A DNA stretch of 64,000 bases from Seonamhaeicola sp. ML3 (GCF_023273855.1 NZ_CP096884.1:1116001-1180000), one strand, 5' to 3'. Counted from the first letter of the stretch, positions 53,295-63,450 are shown. The notes: generated by a model from the sequence alone, not told the origin. A program made the numbers and translations.

Positions 53295-54848
53295 CTATAA
53301 ATCAAACTTTATCCCTTGTGCCAAAGGTAACTCTGTGGTGTAATTAATGGTATTGGTTTGTCTGCGCATATAAATTTTCCAGGCGTCGGAACCTGATTCC
53401 CTACCGCCTCCGGTATCCTTTTCGCCTCCAAAAGCACCGCCTATTTCGGCTCCAGAAGTTCCTATATTTACATTAGCTATACCACAATCGCTTCCGGCAT
53501 GAGATAAGAATTGTTCGGCTTCGCGAAGGTTATTGGTCATGATTGCAGAACTTAGGCCCTGTGCCACGTTATTCTGAATATCTATAGCGTTTTCAACATC
53601 TCCAGAATACTTCAACAAGTATAAAATAGGCGCAAAGGTTTCATGCTGTACAATTTTAAAATTAGGCTCAGCTTCGGCAATAGCTGGTTTTACATAACAA
53701 CTACTTTCATAACCTGCACCTGAAAACACTTTACCCTCAACAATAATATTCCCGCCTTCTTTAACAACTTCTTCTAAAGTTTTATTGTACATATTCACTG
53801 CATCGTAATCAATTAAAGGCCCCACATGATTATTCTCATCTAGCGGGTTACCAATTTTTAACTGCTTATATGCATCAACAATAGCTTGTTTTACTTTGTC
53901 ATAAATAGCTTCGTGTATAATGAGTCTGCGGGTACTTGTACAACGCTGTCCTGCGGTGCCAACAGCTCCAAAAACAGCTCCAATAACCGTCATTTTAATA
54001 TCGGCACCAGGTGTTACAATAATAGCATTGTTCCCCCCAAGTTCGAGTAACGAGCGTCCTAATCTACCTGCGACTTCTTGTGCTACAATCTTCCCCATTC
54101 TAGTAGATCCTGTAGCAGAAACCAATGGAATTCTAGTATCTTTGGTCATGAATTCACCAACCTTATAATCGCCATTTATTAAACACGAAATGCCTTCGGG
54201 TAAATCGTTCTCCTGCAAAACTTCAGCAATGATATTTTGGCAAGCCACACCACATAATGGGGTTTTCTCACTGGGTTTCCATACACACACATCACCACAC
54301 ACCCAGGCCAAAGCGGTGTTCCAGCACCAAACCGCAACCGGAAAATTAAACGCAGAAATGATTCCCACAACTCCTAACGGGTGATACTGCTCGTACATGC
54401 GGTGACCAGGTCTTTCACTGTGCATTGTAAAACCATGTAGTTGTCTCGATAGACCAACGGCAAAATCGCAGATATCAATCATTTCTTGAACTTCACCTAA
54501 TCCCTCTTGGTAGCTTTTCCCCATTTCGTAAGACACCAATTTTCCCAGTGCCTTTTTCTTTTTCCTTAGTTTATCTCCAAACTGACGTACAATGTCACCA
54601 CGTTGGGGCGCAGGCAATAAACGCCATGTCTTAAAGGCCGAAATCGCACTCACCATTACGGTTTCATAATCCGATTTTGTAGTTGTCGTTACAGATGCTA
54701 TTCGGTTGCCATCAACCGGAGAGGTACTCTCAATGGGGGCTCCATCTCCAAAGTTTTTTATACCTGTAGAGGTTCCTGCATTTAAATCTTTTATGCCTAA
54801 TTCGTTTAAAGCGTCTTGAATACCGAATTCAACTGCTATCGATTTCAT
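53295..54848 (-). CDS. ALDH7-type aldehyde dehydrogenase (probable alpha-aminoadipate semialdehyde dehydrogenase)
   Basis: 517 residues. Catalytic C303 (GQRCTSTRR), general base E269 (LELGGNNAIIV), N168 (AFNFP) and the NAD site. The ELGGNNA motif and overall wording follow the ALDH7/antiquitin group, which oxidises alpha-aminoadipate semialdehyde in lysine/pipecolate breakdown. No other lysine-catabolic gene is in the window, so the substrate is inferred from family only. Cytosolic. Confidence 0.87.
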   Translation of the reverse strand: MKSIAVEFGIQDALNELGIKDLNAGTSTGIKNFGDGAPIESTSPVDGNRIASVTTTTKSDYETVMVSAISAFKTWRLLPAPQRGDIVRQFGDKLRKKKKALGKLVSYEMGKSYQEGLGEVQEMIDICDFAVGLSRQLHGFTMHSERPGHRMYEQYHPLGVVGIISAFNFPVAVWCWNTALAWVCGDVCVWKPSEKTPLCGVACQNIIAEVLQENDLPEGISCLINGDYKVGEFMTKDTRIPLVSATGSTRMGKIVAQEVAGRLGRSLLELGGNNAIIVTPGADIKMTVIGAVFGAVGTAGQRCTSTRRLIIHEAIYDKVKQAIVDAYKQLKIGNPLDENNHVGPLIDYDAVNMYNKTLEEVVKEGGNIIVEGKVFSGAGYESSCYVKPAIAEAEPNFKIVQHETFAPILYLLKYSGDVENAIDIQNNVAQGLSSAIMTNNLREAEQFLSHAGSDCGIANVNIGTSGAEIGGAFGGEKDTGGGRESGSDAWKIYMRRQTNTINYTTELPLAQGIKFDL

Positions 54849-54961
54849 AGTCTATTGATTATTTAGTGATATTTACGAATATACCATTTAAAAGTCATTT
54901 TTATCGACATTTCAAAACACCGAAATTAGTACCTTTATGGACCAACTGTTTGTCGCTACCT

Positions 54962-56053
54962 ATGAAAAAATCCATACGCGCTCTTTGTATTCTATTGATA
55001 ATTACATCCTGTAAAAATGAATTAAAAACAGAGGGCAGACCCTTGGAAAAGCAAACTGAAAAAACCGATTTTGCTATCGTAATTCATGGCGGTGCAGGTT
55101 TTATGAGAAGAGATAACATCTCTAAAGAAAAAGAAGAAGCTTACCGAAACAAACTTGAAGAAGCTATTCGTGTTGGTTATGATATTCTAAAAGACGGTGG
55201 CTCTAGCGTAGACGCGGTACAAAAAACGATTAATATCCTCGAAGACTCTCCCCTTTTTAATGCTGGCAAAGGAGCTGTCTACACAAACGAAGGCAGCTGT
55301 GAACACGATGCCTCTATCATGGATGGCAAGAGCTTAAATGCTGGGGCATCGGCGGGAACCAAAACCGTTAAAAACCCGATTAATTTAGCACGTGCTGTTA
55401 TGGAAAAATCACCTCACGTCATGCTGGCAAGGGAAGGCGCCGAAAGCTTTGCCAAAACAAAAGGTTTACAAATTGTTAGTCCCGAGTATTTTTTAACCGA
55501 AAATAGTGCTAAAGCGCTGGAACGTGCTAAATCTTCTGAGCAGAATAAAACGGCCTCTTATTACGACAACCGCATTCAAAATTCAAAATTTGGCACCGTT
55601 GGCTGCGTTGCACTGGATAAAAATGGCAACCTAGCCGCTGGCACCTCTACGGGTGGTATGACCAACAAACGCTGGGGACGCATTGGCGACTCTCCAATTA
55701 TTGGCGCTGGAACCTATGCCAATAATAAAACATGTGCTGTTTCTTGTACAGGTTGGGGCGAATATTTTATGAGAGGGATGGTCGCTTACGATATTTCTGC
55801 TCTTATGGAATATAAACATTTGAGTCTAGAAGATGCGGCAAAAGATGTTATTCAAAATAAATTACCTAAGCTAGGTGACGGTAAAGGTAACGGTGGTATT
55901 ATTGCTGTTGACCATTCTGGTAATATGGTTATGGAATTTAATACGCCTGGAATGTTTCGCGCTACCATGAATGACAAAGGCGAACTTTATATTGGCGTTT
56001 TTGGTGATTTGGCATTCGGACTCTCCTTTTTCAAGAATAGTTGTGTAAAGTAA
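54962..56053 (+). CDS. isoaspartyl peptidase/L-asparaginase (Ntn-hydrolase), lipoprotein
   Basis: 363 residues from the ATG at 54962 (MKKSIRALCILLIITSC); the longer frame from 54866 would lead with an unlikely 32-residue extension. The signal peptide ends in TSCK, a lipobox-type Cys. FAIVIHGGAG near the start and NAGKGAVYTNEG are family marks; autocleavage would free Thr212 (FGTVG), with GTSTGGM behind it. It splits isoaspartyl dipeptides or asparagine. The 3' end overlaps the convergent CAP gene by 67 bases. Confidence 0.9.
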   Translation: MKKSIRALCILLIITSCKNELKTEGRPLEKQTEKTDFAIVIHGGAGFMRRDNISKEKEEAYRNKLEEAIRVGYDILKDGGSSVDAVQKTINILEDSPLFNAGKGAVYTNEGSCEHDASIMDGKSLNAGASAGTKTVKNPINLARAVMEKSPHVMLAREGAESFAKTKGLQIVSPEYFLTENSAKALERAKSSEQNKTASYYDNRIQNSKFGTVGCVALDKNGNLAAGTSTGGMTNKRWGRIGDSPIIGAGTYANNKTCAVSCTGWGEYFMRGMVAYDISALMEYKHLSLEDAAKDVIQNKLPKLGDGKGNGGIIAVDHSGNMVMEFNTPGMFRATMNDKGELYIGVFGDLAFGLSFFKNSCVK

Positions 56054-56502
56054 TAGGTTCCCGAACTATTCTTTATAGCGGCTATACCAATGTGTGTAAA
56101 ATCGCCTTCAATATTTCTACGGTGACCAGGACTGTTAAGCCAAGCATCCATAACGGCTTGGGCAGTACGTTGCCCAAAAGCAACATTCTCTCCTGTTTTT
56201 GTGGCATTTTCTTCAGCAAATAATCTGTCGGAACGCTGGTTGAAATCATCGTGACTAATATCATTTTCATCAATCATATACAAGGTATGTTCTACAGCCA
56301 AACTATTCGCCAAGACATTGAATGCCAGCTCTTGTTTACCAATACTTTTTCTATGTGCGTTTACTAACTGGAATATTTCTTCTACAAAAGTTAGTGTTTC
56401 AGAAGACTCTGTAATCTCATTATCTTTCGAGCACGAGCTACCAAAAAGGATTATAAAGCAAAAACATAAAATGGAGTAGGTTTTTAAGTGAAGTGTTTTC
56501 AT
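55987..56502 (-). CDS. CAP/SCP-domain lipoprotein
   Basis: 171 residues. Lipobox GSSC followed by SKDNE, an acidic surface-export-like sequence. CAP domain features: LVNAHRKSIGKQELAFN, HDDFNQRSDRLF, TGENVAFG, AVMDAWLNSPGHRRNI and GTYYFTQLF. The bacterial CAP family (YkwD-like) has unknown activity, possibly protease- or ligand-binding. The last 22 codons lie on the opposite strand of the asparaginase gene. Confidence 0.88.
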   Translation of the reverse strand: MKTLHLKTYSILCFCFIILFGSSCSKDNEITESSETLTFVEEIFQLVNAHRKSIGKQELAFNVLANSLAVEHTLYMIDENDISHDDFNQRSDRLFAEENATKTGENVAFGQRTAQAVMDAWLNSPGHRRNIEGDFTHIGIAAIKNSSGTYYFTQLFLKKESPNAKSPKTPI

Positions 56503-56745
56503 GGTTTTAAAAATTTGGGAAATTAAATATAGGTTTCTAAACGTTTATTTGGTGTCTATTATTGAACAATTCGTTGACTTTCATGCTAAAACCCCCGTTT
56601 ATCGATTCCTTTTTTAAAAACTAAACAAAAATCTTAAGACTTATTTAACGTTTCAATAAAAACTATAATACGAAACTTAAACGTAACTTTATTAACAAGA
56701 ATCATCGTACGTGTTTCCTTTTTTCCATTTTAAACCATTAATCTC

Positions 56746-59700
56746 ATGTATTTTAAAAATCTTTCTTTCTTCATTCTAGCCATTTTTCTAGTTACATCAT
56801 GTAAAAAGAAAATTGTTGAAACCGATAATATTTTTAAGTACAGAGATTACATAAGCTACACCACTTCTGGAATGACTTCGGTTGCCAAACCAATTCAAAT
56901 CAATTTGGCGAAAGAAGTTGAAAGTTGGGAAATGAACCAAAACATTAAAGACAACATTGTTTCTATTACGCCTCATGTTGAAGGTACATTAGAAGCCCTA
57001 AACAAGCATACCTTAATCTTTACGCCCGATGAACATTTAGAACCTTCAACCGAATACACCGTAGTTGTTAAATTATCTGAAATCTATAACGATGTGCCTT
57101 CCGATTTTAAAGACTACACGTTTCAATTTAAAACCATTACACCAAACTTTAATATTGTGACCAACAACTTGCAATCGTATAGCAAAAACTGGCAATATCT
57201 AGAAGGCGTAATTAAATCTGCAGATCTCATTTCCTTAGAAAATGCCAAACAACTGGTTACTGCCGAGCAGAGTGGCAATAGTTTAAATATTGTATTTAAT
57301 GAAGGGGATACAAACAGCAATATTTTTGAATTTAAAATTGACAGTATCCACAGATTAATTGAAGACAGTAAGATTGAAGTATCCTGGAACGGAAAACCTA
57401 TAAAATCAGATAACAAAGGCAAAAACACGATTACTATCCCTGGAATTAACAACTTTACCATCACGAAAACCGAAGTGATTCAAGCGCCTGAACAGTATCT
57501 TTCTATCAACTTTTCAGACCCCTTGAAAAAACAACAAAATTTCGATGGGTTGGTATCACTTCAAAAAGCCAATAAACCAAAATACATTATTGACGGGAAT
57601 ATTTTAAAAGTGTATCCCAACGGTAAATTAGTCGGCAATATTAGGGTAGATGTGTTTCAAGGCATCAAAAACACAGACGGTTTTAAACTTAAGAAACCAT
57701 ATTCTGAAACCATTGCCTTCGAATCCCTAAAACCGCAAGTGCGTCTTACAAACAACGGTGTTATTCTTCCAAATTCCCAAGAATTAAAATTCAATTTTGA
57801 GGCAGTGAATTTGAGCGCAGTAGACGTTAGAATCATCAAAATTTTTGAAGACAATATACTTCAGTTTTTACAAGACAACAATTTAAATAGTAATGATCAA
57901 TATGATATCAAAAAAGTAGGCCGACGAATAGCCAAACAAACCATTCAGTTACAAACAGCTACCGAAAACACCGGAAAATGGAAAGCCTACAGCATCGATT
58001 TATCTAAGTTTTTTAATGCCGATACGGGGTCTATCTATCGTGTAGAAGTGAGCTATGACAAAAGCTATTCTTTATATGATTGCGAAGCAAATTCAGATAG
58101 TTCTGTCTCTGAAGAAGACGATTATTACGAGGAAGATTTTTATGAAGGCGACTATGATACCTTATCTGAAGAAGACCAAGAATTACGCGAAGAGGAATAT
58201 TGGGACAACTTACAATATCAATACAAGGACTATGTTTACAATTGGCACCAAGAAAAGAACCCATGTCATGATGCCTATTACAATCGTCGTAAAATAGTTT
58301 CTCAAAATCTAATTGCCTCAAATTTGGGGGTAATTGCTAAACGTGGCACGAACAATTCTTACTTCTTCGCGGTGACAAATATTTTAAGTACAGAGCCTGA
58401 AGCTAACGCAAAAATTGCATTGTATAATTTCCAAAAACAAGAAATGGAAAGCACGGTTACCGATAAAGATGGATTGGCCATTATCGATGCTGAAAAGCAC
58501 GCCAATTTTGCCATAGTTTCAAAAGGAAATAATACTACTTATATACGACTTTATGATGGCAATGCCTTATCCTTAAGCAAGTTTGATGTGTCTGGAAGCA
58601 GACTGCAACGTGGACTTAAGGGTTACATTTATGGCGAGCGTGGTGTTTGGAGACCCGGCGATTCCTTGCATTTAACTTTTATGCTAAATGACAAAGCCAA
58701 TAAACTGCCTAAGGGTCACCCTGTGAAAATGGAAATCACAGACCCCAACGGTAAATTGGTTTACAAAAATGTTACCAGCGAGCATGTCAATAATTTCTAT
58801 AAATATACCGTCCCTACCTCTACAGAAGATAAAACCGGAAACTATAATGCTAGGGTATCCGTTGGAGGTGCATCTTTTAGCAAAACCTTAAAAATTGAAA
58901 CGGTTAAACCAAATCGTTTAAAAATTAAAATTGATTTTGATGACGAGGTATTAACAGCTAAAAAAGCTCTTACCGGAGATTTAGATGTAAAGTGGTTACA
59001 CGGTGCTCCAGGCAAAAATTTAAAAGCTGAAGTAAAAGCGAAATTCAGCACCTCATATTCGGGATTTGAAAACTACAAAGACTATGTGTTTACAGACCCT
59101 TCAAGAAAATTTACCACCGAAGAATTCAATGTTTTTGAAGGCAAGGTCAATGAAGCTGGAATAGCCAAAATAAACAGTAAAATCAATGTAAAAAAGAACG
59201 CTCCGGGGATGTTAAACGTTCAATTCTTGGTTCGTGCATTTGAAAATGGTGGCGATTTCTCAATAGATGCTTTTACAAAAAAATATGCGCCTTATAAATC
59301 GTTTGTTGGTTTGCGTTCACCTAAAGGAAATGCTTATGGGTCTTATTATACAGACGAAAACCAAACCTTTGATGTTGCTGTTGTAGATGCCAACGGAAAA
59401 CCTGTAAAACGCAACGGACTTCAAGTAAAAGTATACAAAGTACAATGGCGCTGGTGGTGGAATTCATCTTATGATAATTTGTCTAGTTATGTGTCAAGTA
59501 GGTATCATCGTCCTTATTCTACCTCAAAAATAAATACGGATGTTAACGGAAAAGCAAGTTTTAAAATAAAAGTGCCAGACCATGATAGGGGCCGTTATTT
59601 AATAAGAGTTTACGACCCCGAAAGCGGGCATGCTACAGGTAGAACGGCATACTTCTATAAAAACTGGTGGTCAAACTCAGGCTCTGGAGATAAGGAAGCT

Positions 59701-62310
59701 GCAAAAATGCTCATTTTCTCAAGTGATAAAGAAACCTATAATGTGGGTGAAACAGCTAAAGTGACTTTCCAATCTGGGAATAAAGGTCGTGCTTTAGTAA
59801 GTATTGAAAACGGCACCGAGGTTTTAGAGCATAAATGGGTAAAAACCCAAAAAGGAGAGACTTCTGTCGATATTCCTGTAACCTCTGAAATGGCTCCAAA
59901 TGTGTTCATCAATATTTCATTATTACAACCACATGCCATTACTGCCAATGATTTACCTATAAGATTATACGGTGTCATTCCGATGATGGTGGAAGACCCT
60001 AATACCAGATTGGAACCCCAAATAAATATGCCAGATGTATTACGTCCAGAGCAGGAATTTAAAGTAACTGTTTCAGAAACAAACAAAAAACCAATGACAT
60101 ATACTATTGCCATGGTGGAAGAAGGTTTATTAGACTTAACCCGCTTTAAAACGCCTAACGCATGGAACAGCTTTTATGCCCGTGAAGCTTTGGGTGTAAA
60201 AACATGGGACATTTTTGATGATGTTGTAGGTGCCTATTCAGGAAGCATAGACCAAGTATTCGCAATTGGTGGAGACGGTAGTGCCGCTGATGGCAAAAAG
60301 AAAAAAGCCAATAGATTTAAACCGGTCGTGAAATACTTTGGGCCATTCAGTTTAAAATCTGGTCAAAAGAAATCACATACCATTAAAATGCCTAATTACA
60401 TAGGTTCGGTGAGAACCATGGTGGTTGCAGGAGACTATACAAAGGAAGCTTACGGAAGCACTGATAAAGCGGTTCAGGTTAAAAAGCCATTAATGGTATT
60501 GGCAACCCTTCCGCGGAAGTTAAGCCCTGGTGAAAAGGTAACCTTACCGGTAACCGTTTTCGCTATGGAACCTAAAGTAAAAAATGTAAATATCAGTCTA
60601 AAGTTAAGCAATGGTATTAAGGTTGAAGGCAATCCAACACAATCATTGTCCTTCCCAAAACCAGATGAAAAAATGGCTTATTTCACATTAGATGTTAGCA
60701 AAGCAAAAGGCATCAATACTGTAGAGGTCATTGCCAGTGGTAATGGTGAAAAATCGACTTATAAAGTGGAGCTGGACGTAGTAAATCCTAATCCATTCAC
60801 TTCAAAGTCTATCGATAAAACCTTAGCTGCAAACACTACTGAAAATATAACTTTTGAAACCTTTGGAGTTGTAGGAACTAATTCGGCTACAGTGGAGTTT
60901 TCAACCTTACCTCCAATGGATTTCTCGAGAAGACTTCAGTATTTGATTCGTTATCCCCATGGGTGCGTAGAGCAAACTACATCTAGCCTGTTTCCGCAGT
61001 TATTTTTAGGTGATATTTTCGATTTAACTGCCGATAAAAAACAGGCCATACAAGACAACATCAAAAACGGCATAAAACGTCTTGGTCACTTCCAAAGACC
61101 TCATGGTGGTTTAAGTTATTGGCTAGGTGAAAATAGTGCCAATGACTGGGGAACGAGTTACGCAGGGCATTTCATGATAGAAGCCGAAAAGAAAGGATAT
61201 GTTTTACCACTTACTTTTAAAAGCAATTGGATTAAATACCAAAAACAAACCGCACGCGATTGGAGACCAAGTTACAGACGTTATAATTCAGACCTGGCTC
61301 AAGCGTATAGATTATACACTTTGGCTCTTGCCGGAAGTCCTGATTTGGCATCCATGAACAGATTACGTGAGTTTTCAGAATTATCAAATGAAGCTAAATG
61401 GCGATTGGCTGCGGCATACGCCTTAGCAGGTCAAAAAGAAGCTAGTGAAAGCATTTCTAAATCTGCTAATATCAATTTTGTTCCAAACAAATATGATTAT
61501 TACTCCTACGGTTCGGTAGATAGAAATAGAGCGATGGCTTTAGAAACCATGGTGCTGACCAAAAATGAAAAAACTAGGGAACTGGCCGAATATATTGCTA
61601 AAGATTTGTCAACAGACCGATGGATGAGCACACAAACCACGGCCTACAGCTTATTGGCTATGGCAAAAATGGTGGATGCTAATGGTGGAAAAGCCATGAA
61701 ACTAAACTACACCCTCAATGGAAAAACCAATACCATTGACACCAAAAACGCCATTGCTCAACGCGAATTAAACGTGGTTGATGGCAGCAATAGTTTATCG
61801 TTCAAAAATACCAATAGCAATGTGGTTTACCTTCGGGTTTTAAACTCTGGAAAACTTCCGTTAGGACAAGAAATTGCAGAACAACGCGGATTGAGCATTA
61901 GCTATTCTTATAAAGATTTACAAGGTAACCGGGTAAATGTTGCCGAACTGCAACAAGGGCAAGATTTTATTGTAACCGTTAAGGTAAGTAACCTTAAAAG
62001 CTCTGAAGTAAAAGATGTTGCTCTAACCCAAATATTCCCTTCGGGTTGGGAAATAGTAAATACCCGATTTACCGATTTTGGAAATACAACCTCTAGTCAA
62101 GCGCGCTACACAGACATAAGAGATGACCGTGTGAATTTCTATTTTGACTTAAGCAGAAACGGAAATTCCAATAGCACCAAAACATTTTCGGTGATGTTGA
62201 ATGCTTCCTATTTAGGACGCTATTACTTACCGGGAATCCAAGCGGAAGCTATGTATGATAATAACTTTTTAGTGAGAACTAAAGGAAAATGGATTAATGT
62301 AATTAAATAA
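56746..62310 (+). CDS. bacterial alpha-2-macroglobulin lipoprotein with intact thioester
   Basis: 1854 residues. The signal peptide ends in a lipobox (VTSCKKK). Macroglobulin beta-sandwich domains run through the protein; MG2-type sequence GYIYGERGVWRPGDSLHLTF is near residue 626. The thioester motif C1407-V-E-Q1410 (HGCVEQTTS) is complete, as in E. coli ECAM (CLEQ). A helical thioester domain and final beta domains follow. It traps proteases that attack the envelope. An acidic stretch at ~450-490 (EEDDYYEEDFYEGDYD) is unusual. The E. coli partner pbpC is not in the window. Confidence 0.92.
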   Translation: MYFKNLSFFILAIFLVTSCKKKIVETDNIFKYRDYISYTTSGMTSVAKPIQINLAKEVESWEMNQNIKDNIVSITPHVEGTLEALNKHTLIFTPDEHLEPSTEYTVVVKLSEIYNDVPSDFKDYTFQFKTITPNFNIVTNNLQSYSKNWQYLEGVIKSADLISLENAKQLVTAEQSGNSLNIVFNEGDTNSNIFEFKIDSIHRLIEDSKIEVSWNGKPIKSDNKGKNTITIPGINNFTITKTEVIQAPEQYLSINFSDPLKKQQNFDGLVSLQKANKPKYIIDGNILKVYPNGKLVGNIRVDVFQGIKNTDGFKLKKPYSETIAFESLKPQVRLTNNGVILPNSQELKFNFEAVNLSAVDVRIIKIFEDNILQFLQDNNLNSNDQYDIKKVGRRIAKQTIQLQTATENTGKWKAYSIDLSKFFNADTGSIYRVEVSYDKSYSLYDCEANSDSSVSEEDDYYEEDFYEGDYDTLSEEDQELREEEYWDNLQYQYKDYVYNWHQEKNPCHDAYYNRRKIVSQNLIASNLGVIAKRGTNNSYFFAVTNILSTEPEANAKIALYNFQKQEMESTVTDKDGLAIIDAEKHANFAIVSKGNNTTYIRLYDGNALSLSKFDVSGSRLQRGLKGYIYGERGVWRPGDSLHLTFMLNDKANKLPKGHPVKMEITDPNGKLVYKNVTSEHVNNFYKYTVPTSTEDKTGNYNARVSVGGASFSKTLKIETVKPNRLKIKIDFDDEVLTAKKALTGDLDVKWLHGAPGKNLKAEVKAKFSTSYSGFENYKDYVFTDPSRKFTTEEFNVFEGKVNEAGIAKINSKINVKKNAPGMLNVQFLVRAFENGGDFSIDAFTKKYAPYKSFVGLRSPKGNAYGSYYTDENQTFDVAVVDANGKPVKRNGLQVKVYKVQWRWWWNSSYDNLSSYVSSRYHRPYSTSKINTDVNGKASFKIKVPDHDRGRYLIRVYDPESGHATGRTAYFYKNWWSNSGSGDKEAAKMLIFSSDKETYNVGETAKVTFQSGNKGRALVSIENGTEVLEHKWVKTQKGETSVDIPVTSEMAPNVFINISLLQPHAITANDLPIRLYGVIPMMVEDPNTRLEPQINMPDVLRPEQEFKVTVSETNKKPMTYTIAMVEEGLLDLTRFKTPNAWNSFYAREALGVKTWDIFDDVVGAYSGSIDQVFAIGGDGSAADGKKKKANRFKPVVKYFGPFSLKSGQKKSHTIKMPNYIGSVRTMVVAGDYTKEAYGSTDKAVQVKKPLMVLATLPRKLSPGEKVTLPVTVFAMEPKVKNVNISLKLSNGIKVEGNPTQSLSFPKPDEKMAYFTLDVSKAKGINTVEVIASGNGEKSTYKVELDVVNPNPFTSKSIDKTLAANTTENITFETFGVVGTNSATVEFSTLPPMDFSRRLQYLIRYPHGCVEQTTSSLFPQLFLGDIFDLTADKKQAIQDNIKNGIKRLGHFQRPHGGLSYWLGENSANDWGTSYAGHFMIEAEKKGYVLPLTFKSNWIKYQKQTARDWRPSYRRYNSDLAQAYRLYTLALAGSPDLASMNRLREFSELSNEAKWRLAAAYALAGQKEASESISKSANINFVPNKYDYYSYGSVDRNRAMALETMVLTKNEKTRELAEYIAKDLSTDRWMSTQTTAYSLLAMAKMVDANGGKAMKLNYTLNGKTNTIDTKNAIAQRELNVVDGSNSLSFKNTNSNVVYLRVLNSGKLPLGQEIAEQRGLSISYSYKDLQGNRVNVAELQQGQDFIVTVKVSNLKSSEVKDVALTQIFPSGWEIVNTRFTDFGNTTSSQARYTDIRDDRVNFYFDLSRNGNSNSTKTFSVMLNASYLGRYYLPGIQAEAMYDNNFLVRTKGKWINVIK

Positions 62311-62333
62311 CGTTACTTAAAACCTGAACTGTC

Positions 62334-62426
62334 ATTCTGAACTGTCACACTGAGCGGAGTCGAAGTGTTGTTTCAGAATCTCACCCTCTTATAAATTGCT
62401 TTGAGAACCTGAAATAAATTCAGGTT
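62334..62426. repeat. nested repetitive intergenic hairpins
   Basis: First element: ATTCTGAA (62334-62341) with TTCAGAAT (62372-62379) encloses ACACT...AGTGT (62347-62368). Second: AACCTGAA (62406-62413), 5-base loop, TTCAGGTT (62419-62426), a related unit in opposite orientation. Sequence style matches dispersed flavobacterial repeats (recalled, unchecked). Confidence 0.65.
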
Positions 62427-62468
62427 GACAAAACATAGGTTTATAGTAACATCAAAAAACTTAAAAAA

Positions 62469-63338
62469 ATGACAAAATATATTTATATAGTGGTGGTATT
62501 GATGGTATTCAATATGGCCCAAGCTCAAGAAATTAGATACGTAAACGCCGATAACGGATTGTTTTTAAGAGACAAACCTAGTCAAGATTCCAAACGCATA
62601 AGTAAGTTAGTTTATGGTACAGAACTGGAAGTAACACATCGTACCAATTTAAAATTGGATGTTAGAGACCGTGAAGAAATCATCTCTGGTGAATGGGTAA
62701 AAGTGACCTGCAATGAAGACATTTACAATCACAGAACGGGCTATGTATTTAATGGTTTTTTAACCGAAGAAAAACTTGAAAAACATTTTAGGGTAGGGTT
62801 TGAAGAATTTACTTTGGAGTTTGAGAATTTAAGTGCCGAAATGATCGATAATCCTCAGTTTTCTGTTCATGCTTCAAATGCTGTCGATGCTATTATTGAA
62901 TTGGGTGAAACCATTGAAGACAAGACCTTACTAATCAGGCATCATTCAAAATATAAAAAGATAGAAGTCTATCAAAGACATGAAAACAGTATCTCCATTT
63001 TGAATGAAGGTCCGCATTGCGACCTCAACGATTGGAAACACTATTACTCGGCTTGGCAACCATTAAAAATCGCAGGTAAAAGCAATGTTTTTACAACTGT
63101 TTCCTACAGCCCTAAAGCTTGGAGCAAATTTGTAAAGGTAGACTTAGCGGAGTTCAAAAATGCCGTAAAAGAGCATTGTGGTGAAGAATGGTACAACCTC
63201 GTAAAAGACTCTAAAGACATTAAGAAAGGTGCCTCTACTGTTTCCATCAGTAAAATCTATTTCAAGGTCATTTTCACTACCATGAATGATGAAAAAATAG
63301 AGAAAACAGTTGCTTTTGATGTCCCCATGGGATGCTAA
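62469..63338 (+). CDS. secreted SH3-domain protein
   Basis: 289 residues. Signal peptide ending AQAQ; bacterial SH3 domain at ~20-100 (VNADNGLFLRDKPSQDSKRI, GEWVKVTC, GYVFNGFL). The remaining ~190 residues are mixed alpha/beta without a recognised family; a Cys near the end (VPMGC). It may bind the cell wall. It follows the alpha-2-macroglobulin gene after a repeat-rich gap, so cotranscription is uncertain. Confidence 0.75.
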   Translation: MTKYIYIVVVLMVFNMAQAQEIRYVNADNGLFLRDKPSQDSKRISKLVYGTELEVTHRTNLKLDVRDREEIISGEWVKVTCNEDIYNHRTGYVFNGFLTEEKLEKHFRVGFEEFTLEFENLSAEMIDNPQFSVHASNAVDAIIELGETIEDKTLLIRHHSKYKKIEVYQRHENSISILNEGPHCDLNDWKHYYSAWQPLKIAGKSNVFTTVSYSPKAWSKFVKVDLAEFKNAVKEHCGEEWYNLVKDSKDIKKGASTVSISKIYFKVIFTTMNDEKIEKTVAFDVPMGC

Positions 63339-63341
63339 AAA

Positions 63342-63361
63342 TTCCTGTGAAAACAGGAATC
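63342..63361. repeat. GAAA-capped hairpin repeat
   Basis: ATTCCTGT-GAAA-ACAGGAAT, a perfect 8-bp stem closed by a GNRA tetraloop, three bases after the SH3 gene. Related to the hairpin at 48704-48721. It may also terminate the gene, although no T-run follows. Confidence 0.5.
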
Positions 63362-63398
63362 CATTAATGGGGTGGATTCATTAATAATATCTTAAACA

Positions 63399-63431
63399 GA
63401 CCTGTCAGGTTTTAGAAACCTTACAGGTCTA
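63399..63431. repeat. long hairpin repeat between convergent genes
   Basis: AGACCTGT-C-AGGTTT (63399-63413) pairs with AAACCT-T-ACAGGTCT (63417-63431): 14 of 15 positions pair around a 3-base loop. It resembles a dispersed element familiar from Flavobacteria (recall). It could act as a bidirectional transcription block. Confidence 0.6.
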
Positions 63432-63450
63432 AATCTTGGCACTAAAAAAG

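Noticed and set aside
54866-54961. Long N-terminal extension of the asparaginase
   Set aside because: It would bury the lipoprotein signal peptide 32 residues inside; the ATG at 54962 starts it properly.
59736-60113. Minus-strand frame of 125 codons inside the alpha-2-macroglobulin gene
   Set aside because: Shadow of the large conserved gene; no independent signal.
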